From assembly GCF_016881405.1 (NCBI RefSeq), contig NZ_WOFE01000003.1, forward strand, positions 248,001 to 312,000: a DNA stretch of 64,000 bases. The letters run 5' to 3'. Below are positions 44,474-54,693 of the stretch, in pieces. A model generated the notes under the pieces. The model was not told the DNA's origin and searched no databases. It saw nothing but the letters and a program-made list of their open reading frames with translations. Numbering within the stretch: position 1 is the first letter of the stretch; every line of letters starts with the position of its first letter. A program made the position numbers and the translations under genes. This DNA comes from Deefgea chitinilytica (GTDB taxonomy: Bacteria > Pseudomonadota > Gammaproteobacteria > Burkholderiales > Chitinibacteraceae).

Positions 44474-46379
44474 CCTCTGCGGGTGCGATGGCTGATGCGC
44501 CGGACGCAGTTTTTTCTACTGGGTCTGCCGGCATTTTGCCTAAGAGGTAAAAGTCCAATACTTTACGGGCAATCGGAGCGGCAGCTTGCGCGCCGAAGCC
44601 ACCATTTTCGACAATGACTGCCAACGCAATCGTCGGTTTGTCGGCCGGAGCGAAGGCAATAAACCAAGAGTGGTCACGCAAGCGTTCTTTCACTGCATTG
44701 GCATTGTATTTCGCGCCTTTCAAGCTATAAACCTGCGCGGTGCCTGTTTTACCTGCGGAGACATACTCAGCGCCTTTAAATACACTCGCGCCAGTCCCGA
44801 TAGTCATTACCCCTTCCATGCCACGAATGACGCGTTCGATATTTTCCGGCTTCCAATTCATGGTTTTGCTCGGCTGCGGCTCGACTAAGGTTTTCTTGCC
44901 GCTGCTTGGATCGGTGAGCGTGGCGACGACATGCGGCTTGAACGCTACGCCGCGATTAGCCAGTGTCGCAGTAGCATGCGCCATTTGCATAGGAGTGAAT
45001 GAGTTATAACCTTGGCCAATCCCGATTGAAACAGTTTCACCAGAAAACCATTTCTGTTGCGCTGGGTTTTTAAAGCGCTGCTTTTTCCATTCTGGGCTAG
45101 GTAAGATGCCCGCGCGTTCACCGGGCAAATCCACGCCAGTCTGCTTGCCGAAATCCATTGACGACATAAACCCAGCAATTTTATCAATCCCCATTTGCAC
45201 CGCGAGTTGATAAAAATAGGTATCGCTAGATAGCGCAATCGAACGATCAAAGCTCATTGAGCCGTAACCGCCTTTTTTTGAGTCATTAAAGCGATGCCCA
45301 CCGTACATAAAGTAGCCGGGGTCAGAAATCGTTTGGTGAACCAAAGGGGTGTTGTATTCGAGCGCCGCCATCGCCATAAATGGCTTGTAGGTTGAACCGG
45401 GTGGATATTCGCCGCGAATTGCACGATTCAGTAAGGGTTTATCGATCGAAGTATTCAGTTCATTCCAGCTAATGGGATCAATGCCATCGACAAATAAATT
45501 CGGGTCAAAGCCCGGCTTGGAGACCAGCGCTAATACGCCGCCGGTTTGCGGATCGATTGCGACCAAGGCACCACGACGGTCGCCAAATTGTTTTTCGACC
45601 ATTTCTTGTAAACGAATATCGATCGACAAGGTTAAGTCTTGGCCAGACATTGGTGGCGTTCGGCTGAGCGTGCGTACTGCGCGGCCGCCAGAGTCGATTT
45701 CTACTTTTTCAAATCCAGTTCTGCCGTGCAGCTGTGCCTCATAGCTACTTTCGATCCCGAGTTTGCCGATGTAATCAGTACCGCGATAATTGGCGTACAC
45801 GCCTTTTTCTTCGAGGTCTTTGATATCTCTATCATTAATGCGGCCAATGTAGCCAATTAAATGACTGCCGATTTCGCCCATTGGGTATTGACGAAATAAG
45901 CGCGCTTTCAGCTCAACGCCGGGGAATAAATAGCTTTGTGCAGCAAAGCGGGCGACTTCTTCATCGCTTAAGCGAGTGCGAATTGGCAAGGTTTCAAAAT
46001 CTTTGGTTTCTTCTTGCAGCTTTTTAAAACGGCGTCGATCTTTGGGAGTGATATCAACAATCCCTTTTAAGCGAGTGATCGTGTCTTCCAAATCGTCGAC
46101 TTTAGATGGTGTGATTTCCAAGGTATACGCTGAAAAATTATGCGCTAATACGACGCCGTTGCGATCACGAATAATTCCGCGCGATGGTGGAATTGGCACC
46201 AAAGAAATTCGGTTTTGCTCGGCCAGAGTCAAATAGCGATTGTGCTCGGCGACTTGTAACCAAATAAAACGAGCTAGCAAGACGCCAAACATCGTCAAAA
46301 TAAATAACACCGCCACAATGAGGCGGATTTGAAACGCAAAGCGCTCACCTTTGGGGTTGAGAACCACCTTTTTATTCAT
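44457..46379 (-). CDS. mrdA: Penicillin-binding protein 2 (elongasome transpeptidase)
   Basis: About 640 residues from the second of two adjacent ATGs (46379), which is better spaced from GGGAG than the first (46382). A single N-terminal membrane helix (RLIVAVLFILTMFGVLLARFIW), a pedestal domain, and the transpeptidase domain follow: SxxK as PPGSTYKPF, the SxD in LSSDTYFYQ, and the KTG box AGKTGTAQ. PBP2 cross-links lateral-wall peptidoglycan with RodA. The C-terminal 25 residues are a polar tail. Operon neighbour rodA starts inside its last codons. Confidence 0.96.
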   Translation of the reverse strand: MNKKVVLNPKGERFAFQIRLIVAVLFILTMFGVLLARFIWLQVAEHNRYLTLAEQNRISLVPIPPSRGIIRDRNGVVLAHNFSAYTLEITPSKVDDLEDTITRLKGIVDITPKDRRRFKKLQEETKDFETLPIRTRLSDEEVARFAAQSYLFPGVELKARLFRQYPMGEIGSHLIGYIGRINDRDIKDLEEKGVYANYRGTDYIGKLGIESSYEAQLHGRTGFEKVEIDSGGRAVRTLSRTPPMSGQDLTLSIDIRLQEMVEKQFGDRRGALVAIDPQTGGVLALVSKPGFDPNLFVDGIDPISWNELNTSIDKPLLNRAIRGEYPPGSTYKPFMAMAALEYNTPLVHQTISDPGYFMYGGHRFNDSKKGGYGSMSFDRSIALSSDTYFYQLAVQMGIDKIAGFMSSMDFGKQTGVDLPGERAGILPSPEWKKQRFKNPAQQKWFSGETVSIGIGQGYNSFTPMQMAHATATLANRGVAFKPHVVATLTDPSSGKKTLVEPQPSKTMNWKPENIERVIRGMEGVMTIGTGASVFKGAEYVSAGKTGTAQVYSLKGAKYNANAVKERLRDHSWFIAFAPADKPTIALAVIVENGGFGAQAAAPIARKVLDFYLLGKMPADPVEKTASGASAIAPAEDVVRD

Positions 46380-46495
46380 CATGCACTCCCGAGCTTGTGC
46401 TGCGCGGTACAGCAAAAATCGAGGTCAGCAGTGGCGCTGAGAGAAAAACTAAAGACATGACTGAGTGGGCCAAAGATGCAGGTTGATCGTCGAAT

Positions 46496-47002
46496 TCATA
46501 ATTCGTCAGGTACGTTTTTGCGCTGGTAGTGCAGCATTAGATTTGAGAAAGGAGGCCATAAGATCGAAGCAAATAAGCTACCAGCAAAATAGCCCCAGCC
46601 AACAAATGGCTCGCCCATCAGACTACGAATAAATACCATAATCGCTTGCGATAAAATCAGCAAAGCAAATGCAACTAGCGCTTGTTGCCAGAACGGAAAA
46701 ATCGCCAGTTGTCGCTGCCGAACCAAGGCTAGATAGGCAATCACCGAATAGGCGAGCGCGTGCTGGCCTAATACATTGCCATCAGCGACATCCATCGCCA
46801 GCCCAAGAAAGAAAGCGCAAGCTACACCGACGCGGCGAGGTTGATTAAGAGCCCAATAAATAATCAGAAAGGCAATAAAATCGGGTGCAAAATTGATTGC
46901 GGTCGCTTGCCAAGGCAATAAATTAATCAACATCGCAATCAGAAACGATGAAATGATAAATCCAACGCCGGCGGGGCGTAATAATTGGCGACTAATTGGC
47001 AT
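46496..47002 (-). CDS. mreD: Rod shape-determining protein MreD
   Basis: 168 residues with five to six membrane helices. FAPDFIAFLIIYWALNQPRRVGVACAFFLGLAMDVADGNVLGQHALAYS is the MreD family core, with the conserved Pro-rich PRRVG and D-G-x-x-LGQHAL motif. It links MreC to the elongasome membrane complex. Encoded between mreC and mrdA in the standard order. Confidence 0.93.
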   Translation of the reverse strand: MPISRQLLRPAGVGFIISSFLIAMLINLLPWQATAINFAPDFIAFLIIYWALNQPRRVGVACAFFLGLAMDVADGNVLGQHALAYSVIAYLALVRQRQLAIFPFWQQALVAFALLILSQAIMVFIRSLMGEPFVGWGYFAGSLFASILWPPFSNLMLHYQRKNVPDEL

Positions 47003-47038
47003 AATGTAATCCCCTCAGGCGAGTGCGAAGCGGTGGCA

Positions 47039-47923
47039 TTAGTGTTTTTTGGCTTTTGGCGCTGAGGCTTCGGTTGGGTAAGGAGGAGGCGTAGCTGGCG
47101 CATCTAAAATCAGAAAATAACGATGCTGATCGATCTGGGCTAAAGGCTCACTGTAAATTCGAGCAAAAGCGTTTCCTGTGGTGCGTTCAATCTTGGTGAC
47201 TTTGGCTACGGGCAGTCCGGCGGGGTAAATGCTATCGATGCCAGAGGTGAGTAAGCGATCGCCAACTTGGATATCGACATTTGGCGCCATATTGCGCACT
47301 TCCAACGGCGCATGCCGTCCAGAACCATAAACGACGGTGCGTAATTGATTGCGTTCAATCATCACTGGCACCATGTGATTTCGATCCGACAGTAGGCGTA
47401 CTTCGCTGGTCAATGGTTGAACTCGAACGATTTGCCCGACCACACCACTGGCATCCAGCACAATTTGTCCGGGGCTAATGTCGCTTTGTTGTCCTTTATC
47501 TAGCACCAATTTAGCCGCAAATGGATCGCGGCTATTGTATAAAATTTTGGTCAATTGAGCTTGGCGAGGCGTGTTTTCGCTGGCAATTTTTAGATTACGT
47601 AAGTGCGCATTTTCTATTTCTAAGGCATTTAGACGCATCGCCATGCCTTTGGCAGCTAATTTCTCGTTATTCAGCATTTTGTTTTCGCTGACCAGCTGAG
47701 TTTGTTGCTGTAGATAATCATTGCCTTCAATTAAGGCGTTAATTGGGGTTGTTGCCAGCCATTGCAAAGGATAAAGCGCTAGCGATAGCTTATCGCGGAC
47801 TTGATTCAGTAGCTGATAATTGGCATCGCCCACCATCAATCCAATCGAGATTGCTGAGAATATTAAAACCCGCGTGAGCGGTTTAGGGCCTTGCTTAAAA
47901 AAGGCGGGTTGGTTGGCTTGCAT
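47039..47923 (-). CDS. mreC: Rod shape-determining protein MreC
   Basis: 294 residues: a short cytoplasmic start, one membrane helix (about 17-35), a coiled coil (LQQQTQLVSENKMLNNEKLAAKGMAMRLNALEIENAHLRNLK), and two beta domains (AKLVLDKGQQSDISPGQIVLDASGVVGQIVRVQP...LLSDRNHMVPVMIER; GDRLLTSGIDSIYPAGLPVAKV). MreC activates PBP2. No Shine-Dalgarno sequence is visible before the ATG. The preceding bases are CCTAAGTCCTAACTCAGA, a pyrimidine-rich arm of the family B repeat that fills the mreB-mreC spacer. Confidence 0.95.
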   Translation of the reverse strand: MQANQPAFFKQGPKPLTRVLIFSAISIGLMVGDANYQLLNQVRDKLSLALYPLQWLATTPINALIEGNDYLQQQTQLVSENKMLNNEKLAAKGMAMRLNALEIENAHLRNLKIASENTPRQAQLTKILYNSRDPFAAKLVLDKGQQSDISPGQIVLDASGVVGQIVRVQPLTSEVRLLSDRNHMVPVMIERNQLRTVVYGSGRHAPLEVRNMAPNVDIQVGDRLLTSGIDSIYPAGLPVAKVTKIERTTGNAFARIYSEPLAQIDQHRYFLILDAPATPPPYPTEASAPKAKKH

Positions 47924-47925
47924 TC

Positions 47926-48034
47926 TGAGTTAGGACTTAGGGGTTAGCTGTTGCTTAGATTTGGCGGGCGTAGGCGTATGAGGCGTGATGCGACTTATTT
48001 TTCCCCTCACGCCCAGCACCTCACTCCTTACACG
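47926..48034. repeat. Family B repeat between mreB and mreC
   Basis: On the plus strand CCCCTCACGCCCAGCACCTC and CACTCCTTACAC (48004-48034) face GTTAGGACTTAGGGGTTAG (47929-47947) and GTATGAGGCGTGATGCG (near 47976-47992). GGCGTGA / TCACGCC gives a short inner stem. The repeat runs from the mreB stop to within a few bases of the mreC start. Confidence 0.65.
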
Positions 48035-48036
48035 AC

Positions 48037-49458
<1,422 letters not shown>

Positions 49459-49746
49459 ATGTCGTTATCAATCGACGATGTTCGGCGCATTGCGCGTCTG
49501 GCACGGATTTCCGTGACCGAAAATGAAGTGGCTGAGAGCCAAGTCCAGCTCAACCGCTTGTTTGATTTAATTGAAGAAATGCGCGCCATTGATACCACCG
49601 GCATCGCACCAATGCCGCATCCGCAAGACATGCTACTTCGCTTACGTGACGATGTAGCAACCGCGACCAATCGTCGCGAAGCGTTCCAAGCGGTAGCGCC
49701 AGCGGTAGAAAACGGCCTGTATCTAGTTCCGAAAGTCATTGAATAA
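49459..49746 (+). CDS. gatC: Asp-tRNA(Asn)/Glu-tRNA(Gln) amidotransferase subunit C
   Basis: 95 residues, standard GatC: MSLSIDDVRRIARLARISV at the start, LNRLFDLIEEMRAIDTTGIAPMPHP in the middle and a VENGLYLVPKVIE end. AAGGAATT precedes the ATG. GatC is the small subunit that wraps around GatA and GatB. The first codons duplicate a segment found 77 bases upstream in the leader. Confidence 0.95.
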   Translation: MSLSIDDVRRIARLARISVTENEVAESQVQLNRLFDLIEEMRAIDTTGIAPMPHPQDMLLRLRDDVATATNRREAFQAVAPAVENGLYLVPKVIE

Positions 49747-49751
49747 GGAGT

Positions 49752-49829
49752 TGCGGTGAGGTGTGAGGTGTGAGGAGTAAGGTGCTAAAGCCTTTACCCC
49801 TCACCCCTCACTCCTTACCCCTCACACGC
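49752..49829. repeat. Family B repeat hairpin between gatC and gatA
   Basis: GTGTGAGGAGTAAGG (49768-49782) pairs with CCTTACCCCTCACAC (49814-49828) with one mismatch. Extra copies of the GTGAGGT / CCCCTCA unit extend both arms. The right arm ends two bases before the gatA ATG, leaving no Shine-Dalgarno sequence. It is the clearest family B copy. Confidence 0.85.
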
Positions 49830-49830
49830 T

Positions 49831-51276
49831 ATGAATTACACCATCAAACAAATCATCGACCAACTCGCTGCGGGACAAACAACCGCCGTGGCGTTGGCCA
49901 CGCAATATCTAGATCGAATCGAAGCGCATGCAGATCTGAATGCCTTTATCACTGTGGATCGCGAAAAAGCCTTGGCGCAAGCCGCTGCTGCCGATGCCGC
50001 TCGTGCTGCGGGCGACAAACGCCCCTTGCTCGGCGTGCCGTTTGCACACAAAGACATCTTTTGCGCCGAAGGTTGGAAAACCACCTGCGGCAGCAAAATG
50101 CTCGACAACTTTGTCGCTCCGTATTCATCGAATGTCGCAGAGCTTTGCGACGCTGCGGGTTTAGTGCCGCTAGGTCGCACCAATATGGACGAGTTCGCAA
50201 TGGGCTCGAGCAACGAAAACAGCTTCTACGGCGCAGTGAAAAACCCGTGGGATTTCAACGCTGTTCCCGGTGGTTCATCAGGTGGTTCGGCAGCAGCAGT
50301 CGCTGCACGTTTAGTGCCGATGGCAACGGGCACCGATACTGGCGGCTCGATTCGCCAACCTGCGGCTTTTTGCGGGATTACGGGGATTAAACCGACCTAC
50401 GGTATCGTGAGCCGTTTTGGCATGATTGCTTACGCCAGTTCCTTGGATCAAGGCGGTGCAATGGCGCAAACCGCTGAAGACTGCGCGATTTTGCTCAATG
50501 TGATGGCGGGTTTTGACGAGCGCGATGCCACCAGCCTTGAGCATGCCAAAGAAGATTACACACGTGATTTGAATACGCCGCTGGCCGGCATCAAAATCGG
50601 CTTGCCGCGTGAATATTTCGCCGAAGGTTTGGCCGACGACGTTCGTGCTGCAATTGAAACCGCGATTGCCGAATACAAAAAGCTCGGTGCTACGATTGTC
50701 GATGTGAGCTTGCCGAACACCAAAATGGCGATTCCAGCGTATTACGTGATTGCACCCGCCGAAGCCTCGACTAATCTGAGCCGTTTTGACGGCGTGCGCT
50801 ACGGTCACCGCGCTGCCGATTACAATGGCCTCAATGATATGTATGAGAAAACGCGTGCAGAAGGGTTCGGGAACGAAGTCAAACGCCGCATTTTGACCGG
50901 CGCGTATGTACTGAGCCACGGTTACTACGACGCGTATTACCTGCAAGCGCAAAAAATCCGCCGCATTATTTCGGATGATTTCCAAGCCGTATTCAAACAA
51001 TGCGACGTGTTGTTTAGCCCGGTGTCACCAAGCACCGCATGGAATCTAGGTGAGAAAAACGCCGATCCAGTCGCGATGTATTTGGAAGACATCTACACGC
51101 TCGGCGTGAATTTGGCTGGCTTGCCAGCGATGAGCGTGCCAGTCGGCTTCGGTAGCAATGGTCGCCCAGTGGGTATGCAAATCATCGGTAATTACTTGTC
51201 GGAAAGCCGAATGCTCGGCATCGCGCATCAATTCCAGCAAGTGACTGATTGGCACACCAAGGCGCCACAACTCTGA
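49831..51276 (+). CDS. gatA: Asp-tRNA(Asn)/Glu-tRNA(Gln) amidotransferase subunit A
   Basis: 481 residues, amidase-signature family. The Lys-Ser-Ser triad is visible: Lys in VPFAHKDIF, the cis-Ser in [11 protein letters not shown], the nucleophile in the [13 protein letters not shown] stretch. GatA releases ammonia from glutamine for transfer to mischarged tRNA on GatB. The ATG directly follows the family B hairpin arm CCCCTCACACGCT, so translation starts without a visible Shine-Dalgarno sequence. A Uma2-family gene sits between it and gatB. Confidence 0.97.
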   Translation: MNYTIKQIIDQLAAGQTTAVALATQYLDRIEAHADLNAFITVDREKALAQAAAADAARAAGDKRPLLGVPFAHKDIFCAEGWKTTCGSKMLDNFVAPYSSNVAELCDAAGLVPLGRTNMDEFAMGSSNENSFYGAVKNPWDFNAVPGGSSGGSAAAVAARLVPMATGTDTGGSIRQPAAFCGITGIKPTYGIVSRFGMIAYASSLDQGGAMAQTAEDCAILLNVMAGFDERDATSLEHAKEDYTRDLNTPLAGIKIGLPREYFAEGLADDVRAAIETAIAEYKKLGATIVDVSLPNTKMAIPAYYVIAPAEASTNLSRFDGVRYGHRAADYNGLNDMYEKTRAEGFGNEVKRRILTGAYVLSHGYYDAYYLQAQKIRRIISDDFQAVFKQCDVLFSPVSPSTAWNLGEKNADPVAMYLEDIYTLGVNLAGLPAMSVPVGFGSNGRPVGMQIIGNYLSESRMLGIAHQFQQVTDWHTKAPQL

Positions 51277-51286
51277 GGAGAGCGGC

Positions 51287-51850
51287 ATGGCATTAACGCA
51301 AAGTGATTTTGTTTCGCCTGAGCAATATTTGGCTGAAGAAGAATTACGGCAGGAACGGCATGAATATTATGACGGACTCGTTTATGCCATGACGGGGGGC
51401 ACGTTGGCGCACAATATACTGGCGATGAATCTGCTCGTTCGTCTGATGCCGCATTTGCAAGGCTCACCTTGCCGAGCGTTTATTAACGACGTGCGCCTAC
51501 AGATCGAGAGTGCTGATTGTTATTTTTATCCAGATTTATTGGTGCATTGCGCTGAAACTGCCAAATCGAGTTCGACGGTGAGTTCAGCCAAGATCGTGGT
51601 CGAAGTGCTGTCGCCCTCGACGGGTAGCTATGATCTGGGTAAGAAATTCGACATCTATCGTCAGCTCGATTCATTGCAAGAGTATGTATTGATTGACTCG
51701 GAATCAAAGAATGTACGGGTGTATCGCCGCGCAGAGCATGGTGACTGGGTTTTTCACGCCTATACCTGTGATGAAACTTTGCGTCTAGCCAGTATTGATT
51801 TTTCTGTGTCGTTGACTGAACTGTACGACGACACGGGCATTGAGGAATAA
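51287..51850 (+). CDS. Uma2/DUF820 family PD-(D/E)XK nuclease-like protein
   Basis: 187 residues. The Uma2 pattern is clear: SPEQYLAEEELRQERHEYYDGLVYAMTGGTLAHNILAMNL at the start, then the nuclease-like core with Asp in YFYPDLLVHC and E-x-L in KIVVEVLSPSTGSYDLGKKFDIYRQLDSLQEYVLID. Uma2 proteins are widespread, expanded in cyanobacteria, and structurally resemble restriction endonucleases. Their function is not established. The gene has a GGAGAGC ribosome-binding site, starts 10 bp after gatA and ends 3 bp before gatB, so it is inserted neatly in the amidotransferase operon without breaking either neighbour. Confidence 0.88.
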   Translation: MALTQSDFVSPEQYLAEEELRQERHEYYDGLVYAMTGGTLAHNILAMNLLVRLMPHLQGSPCRAFINDVRLQIESADCYFYPDLLVHCAETAKSSSTVSSAKIVVEVLSPSTGSYDLGKKFDIYRQLDSLQEYVLIDSESKNVRVYRRAEHGDWVFHAYTCDETLRLASIDFSVSLTELYDDTGIEE

Positions 51851-51853
51851 ACC

Positions 51854-53281
51854 ATGAAATGGGAAGTCGTAATCGGGCTAGAGGTTCACACTCAGCTCAC
51901 CACAAAATCGAAAATTTTCTCACCGGCCAGCACCGCATTTGGCGCTGCGCCGAATACGCAAACTGCGGTGGTGGATATCGCCTTGCCGGGTGCTTTGCCA
52001 GTGATGAACCGCGCCGCCGTTGAGCGCGCAATTCAGTTTGGCCTTGCGATTGGCGCGAACGTCAAACGCAGATCAGTCTTTGATCGTAAAAACTACTTTT
52101 ACCCTGATTTGCCAAAAGGCTATCAAATTTCTCAAATGGATTTGCCAGTGGTTGAAGGCGGCGTCATCACGATCCAAGTCGGCGATGAAGAGCGCAAAAT
52201 CAACCTCACTCGCGCCCATTTAGAAGAAGATGCCGGCAAATCGCTGCACGAAGACTACCAAGGCATGACCGGTATCGACTTAAATCGCGCCGGTACGCCG
52301 CTGCTCGAAATCGTCTCTGAACCAGAAATGCGCTCATCGGCTGAAGCGGTGGCTTACGCCAAAGCGTTGTACGAGTTAGTCACGTGGATTGGCATTTGCG
52401 ACGGCAATATGAGCGAGGGCTCATTCCGTGTCGACGCCAACGTGTCGGTGCGCCCCGCAGGCCAAGTTGAATTTGGCACGCGCCGCGAAATTAAAAATCT
52501 GAACTCGTTCAAATTCTTGCAGCAAGCGATTGATTACGAAATCCGCTGGCAAATCGAAACCATCGAAGACGGCGGCCGCGTCGTGCAAGGCACGGTGCTG
52601 TTTGACCCCGACAAAGGCGAAACGCGCATGATGCGCAGCAAAGAAGACGCGCATGATTACCGCTACTTCCCCGATCCAGATTTGCCGCCGCTAGTGATTT
52701 CAGAAGAATGGATTGAGCGTGTACGCAGCGAATTGCCAGAATTGCCAGCAGCAATGCAAACACGCTTTGTCGAACAGTATGGTATTACCGCCTACGATGC
52801 GCGGATGTTGACCACTAGCAAGATACTGGCCGCTTACTTTGAAGCCACCGTTGCCGCGGGCGCGGATGCCAAACTCGCCGCGAACTGGATCATGGGCGAC
52901 ATCTCCGCCACGCTGAACCGCGAAGAGAAAACGATTGCCGATTGCCCTGTGTCTGCAGAAGCGCTCGGCGCGCTGATCGGCCGCATTGCCGACAACACGA
53001 TCAACAATAAAACCGCTAAAGACGTGTTGAAGAAAATGTGGGAATCGGGCGATTCAGCCGATGTGATTATCGAGCGTGATGGTCTGAAGCAAGAGTCGGA
53101 CACTGGTGCGATTGAAGCAATTGTTGATACCGTGCTGGCGGCCAATCCAAAGGCGATTGAAGAATATCGCAGTGGTAAAGAGAAGGCACTCAATGCCTTG
53201 GTTGGCCAAGTAATGAAAGGCTCAGGCGGCAAGGCCAATCCAGCGATGGCGTTGGAGTTGTTGAAGAAGAAGGTGGGGTAA
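51854..53281 (+). CDS. gatB: Asp-tRNA(Asn)/Glu-tRNA(Gln) amidotransferase subunit B
   Basis: 475 residues, full-length GatB. The cradle domain opens [23 protein letters not shown], with [27 protein letters not shown] and [18 protein letters not shown], the kinase-type site that activates mischarged tRNA with ATP. A helical tail and YqeY-like C-terminal domain ([19 protein letters not shown]) follow. Together with GatA and GatC it makes Gln-tRNA and/or Asn-tRNA. It ends at a perfect hairpin terminator. Confidence 0.97.
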   Translation: MKWEVVIGLEVHTQLTTKSKIFSPASTAFGAAPNTQTAVVDIALPGALPVMNRAAVERAIQFGLAIGANVKRRSVFDRKNYFYPDLPKGYQISQMDLPVVEGGVITIQVGDEERKINLTRAHLEEDAGKSLHEDYQGMTGIDLNRAGTPLLEIVSEPEMRSSAEAVAYAKALYELVTWIGICDGNMSEGSFRVDANVSVRPAGQVEFGTRREIKNLNSFKFLQQAIDYEIRWQIETIEDGGRVVQGTVLFDPDKGETRMMRSKEDAHDYRYFPDPDLPPLVISEEWIERVRSELPELPAAMQTRFVEQYGITAYDARMLTTSKILAAYFEATVAAGADAKLAANWIMGDISATLNREEKTIADCPVSAEALGALIGRIADNTINNKTAKDVLKKMWESGDSADVIIERDGLKQESDTGAIEAIVDTVLAANPKAIEEYRSGKEKALNALVGQVMKGSGGKANPAMALELLKKKVG

Positions 53282-53286
53282 ATTTA

Positions 53287-53310
53287 TTAAGTCGGTGAAA
53301 ACCGACTTAA
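53287..53310 (+). terminator. Terminator hairpin after gatB
   Basis: TTAAGTCGGT-GAAA-ACCGACTTAA is a perfect 10-bp stem with a GAAA tetraloop six bases after the gatB stop, followed by TTCTTTCT. The T tract is interrupted, but position and stem stability fit an intrinsic terminator. A related stem (GACCGACT/AGTCGGTC) follows katG. Confidence 0.75.
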
Positions 53311-53455
53311 TTCTTTCTAGTGCATTGCGATCGTGCGTGAGTTGAGGCTAGTTAGTTGCTGCCCGACTCTTCTTCGGCAATTCTAAGAAGGCAATCTTTT
53401 TGTGCTGTAGCGCCAAGTTTTTTGTCTTTAGGAACTGTCAATTTAAAGGATGATG

Positions 53456-53944
53456 ATGATCACTGCATTTAATCTTGCTGGTTTTTTTGCCGCGCACGCT
53501 ATTTGGTGCGTTTCTGATGGAGAAGTCCTGACACCAATGTTTGCCTATGTAGACGATCATGATAAAAAAATGGAGCGGCTCGACGTTGGCGGGGACTTGG
53601 AAAAATCTGTTGATTACGGAAAACAAATGCTTGAGTCTAATAACTCAGACGCCAATGATGCTGTTTTGTTGTACGACGGAAGGATCACAATTAATGGTGA
53701 TAAAATCGATGCAATCATTGTGGAGATAAGGTGTTATTTTTCACCGTCCTCTAAAGCAATTATGGCTATTCCTTATAAGACAGCTGCGGTTGGAGATTTT
53801 CGTGTGTTCAAGCCAAAGCTCCTACAATGGGATAATTGCGATGACTTTAGTCTTGATTCTGCTTTCGAGTCATTTTTTTATGGTGTTGACTCCCATGAAA
53901 AAGGTTCTGCTGTGTGGGATAAGGCGATAGATCAATCAATGTGA
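53456..53944 (+). CDS. Orphan hypothetical protein, about 162 aa
   Basis: Three ATGs in a row (53450, 53453, 53456) follow AAAGG. The third has the best spacing. The product is acidic and soluble, beginning MITAFNLAGFFAAHAIWCVSDGE and rich in Asp (YVDDHDKKMERLDVGGDLEK, QWDNCDDFSLDSAFESFF). No known domain, signal peptide or membrane helix is recognised. Codon use is visibly more AT-rich than in gatB, and it sits between the gatB terminator and a repeat-rich noncoding stretch, both signs of later acquisition. Size and acidity resemble stand-alone immunity proteins of toxin systems, but no toxin gene adjoins it. Confidence 0.5.
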   Translation: MITAFNLAGFFAAHAIWCVSDGEVLTPMFAYVDDHDKKMERLDVGGDLEKSVDYGKQMLESNNSDANDAVLLYDGRITINGDKIDAIIVEIRCYFSPSSKAIMAIPYKTAAVGDFRVFKPKLLQWDNCDDFSLDSAFESFFYGVDSHEKGSAVWDKAIDQSM

Positions 53945-53980
53945 TTGTCGTTGCAAGTTTGCCTTGCTGCCACGTAGCTA

Positions 53981-54060
53981 GTAGGGCGTAATCGCCGAAG
54001 GCATTACGCCGCATGAATATGGCTTGGTGTATTGCCGCTTCGCGTCGAATACACCCTACC
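53981..54060. repeat. Nested palindrome GTAGGGCGTAAT.../...ATACACCCTAC
   Basis: The left half GGCGTAAT-CGCCGAAGGC-ATTACGCC and the right half GGTGTATT-GCCGCTTCGCGTCG-AATACACC are each hairpins. The halves are also reverse complements of one another in outline (GTAGGG...CCCTAC). This is a typical bacterial palindromic intergenic repeat unit. Confidence 0.7.
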
Positions 54061-54073
54061 AATAACAAAAAAA

Positions 54074-54098
54074 CCGCCCGATTGATTCTGGCGGCTTT
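54074..54098. terminator. Possible terminator in the repeat island
   Basis: CCGCC (54074) pairs with GGCGG (54090) with an A run before and CTTTGTTTT after. The stem is short, so it is weak. Confidence 0.45.
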
Positions 54099-54149
54099 GT
54101 TTTATGCGGCTGCGCCGCGAAGGTTTTGGGGCGCGAGCTGCGCGCGGCA

Positions 54150-54185
54150 GGTTCATTTCTTTTGCTTCTCCAAAAGAAACGAACC
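54150..54185. repeat. Palindrome GGTTCATTTCTTTTG / CAAAAGAAACGAACC
   Basis: A 15-bp stem with one mismatch around CTTCTC. Related TTTCTTTTGG/CCAAAAGAAA sequences are, from memory, common noncoding repeats in many proteobacteria. This was not checked. Confidence 0.65.
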
Positions 54186-54362
54186 AAAGAAAAGGAGCCC
54201 CGGGCGCGCCCAGCTCCGCTGTGCCCTCGCGTGGCGTGAGCCAAACGATGAAGCCGTTTGTCTCCCTTCGTGCTTCGGTGCGCTTAGACGGGATTTGAAA
54301 ACCCATGATTCCACCATTCATTTACTTTATTTTGAGTTGCTACTGGTTGGCATTGCCACTGG

Positions 54363-54382
54363 ATTCCGGCCTGCGCCGGAAT
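54363..54382. repeat. Short palindrome ATTCCGGC / GCCGGAAT
   Basis: A perfect 8-bp stem around CTGC in the context CTGGATTCCGGCCTGCGCCG. It is similar in design to the dRS3 elements of Neisseria (ATTCCC...GGGAAT), which are insertion targets and recombination sites there. Homology is not claimed. Confidence 0.55.
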
Positions 54383-54408
54383 GAGAGTTTATTGGGTAAG
54401 TTTCCTAT

Positions 54409-54454
54409 GTATTTAATTGTAGCCATTGATTAGCAATGGCTGGATGGCAATACA
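54409..54454. repeat. Family A palindromic repeat
   Basis: TGTATT at the left and GGCAATACA at the right, 46 bp, with a strong inner hairpin AGCCATTG-ATTAG-CAATGGCT (54421-54441). The right end GGATGGCAATACA matches the family consensus with T/A exchanged for G/C at the outermost pair on both sides, a compensatory change. Confidence 0.7.
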
Positions 54455-54544
54455 TCTAATTAATTTCAAATTTATTTTGCTGAAGATACTCTGGCGCTCA
54501 ATTAGAGCGGATTGCCCGTGGAGCCGCGCCGTTCGGGAGGCGGT

Positions 54545-54619
54545 TGGCAAGGTTTTAAGACGCGACTGTTTGAGCTGCGCGACGCTAGCGCGCAGCGAGT
54601 TTGAGCGTCGCCTTGCCAA
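54545..54619. repeat. 75-bp palindrome TTGGCAAGG ... CCTTGCCAA
   Basis: Perfect 9-bp ends. The inner part GCGCGACGCTAGCGCGC is itself self-complementary, and TTTGAGC occurs in both halves. This is GC-rich noncoding repeat DNA. Confidence 0.65.
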
Positions 54620-54664
54620 TTGCCGGACGGACGGGGTTTCGCGGTGATCGGGCGCGCTGGGGTT

Positions 54665-54693
54665 GTTAGGGGTGGGGCAAGACCACCCCTAAC
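54665..54693. repeat. Hairpin GTTAGGGGTGG / CCACCCCTAAC
   Basis: A perfect 11-bp stem around GGCAAGA. It is followed by two further short palindromes (GGCCGG.../CGGCC near 54702-54718 and GCCTGCGCAGCAGGC near 54723-54737). Confidence 0.65.

Noticed and set aside
49752-49829. Repeated GTGAGG/CCTCAC units as a CRISPR-like array
   Set aside because: Units are about 7-13 bp with no spacers of constant length and form inverted arms. There are no cas genes.
49769-50390. 206-codon frame overlapping gatA
   Set aside because: An alternative reading of the family B repeat and gatA, rich in Arg/Cys/Ser. gatA itself is unambiguous.
54013-54384. 123-codon open frame in the repeat island
   Set aside because: It is made almost wholly of palindromic repeat DNA, has no ribosome-binding site and encodes no recognisable domain.
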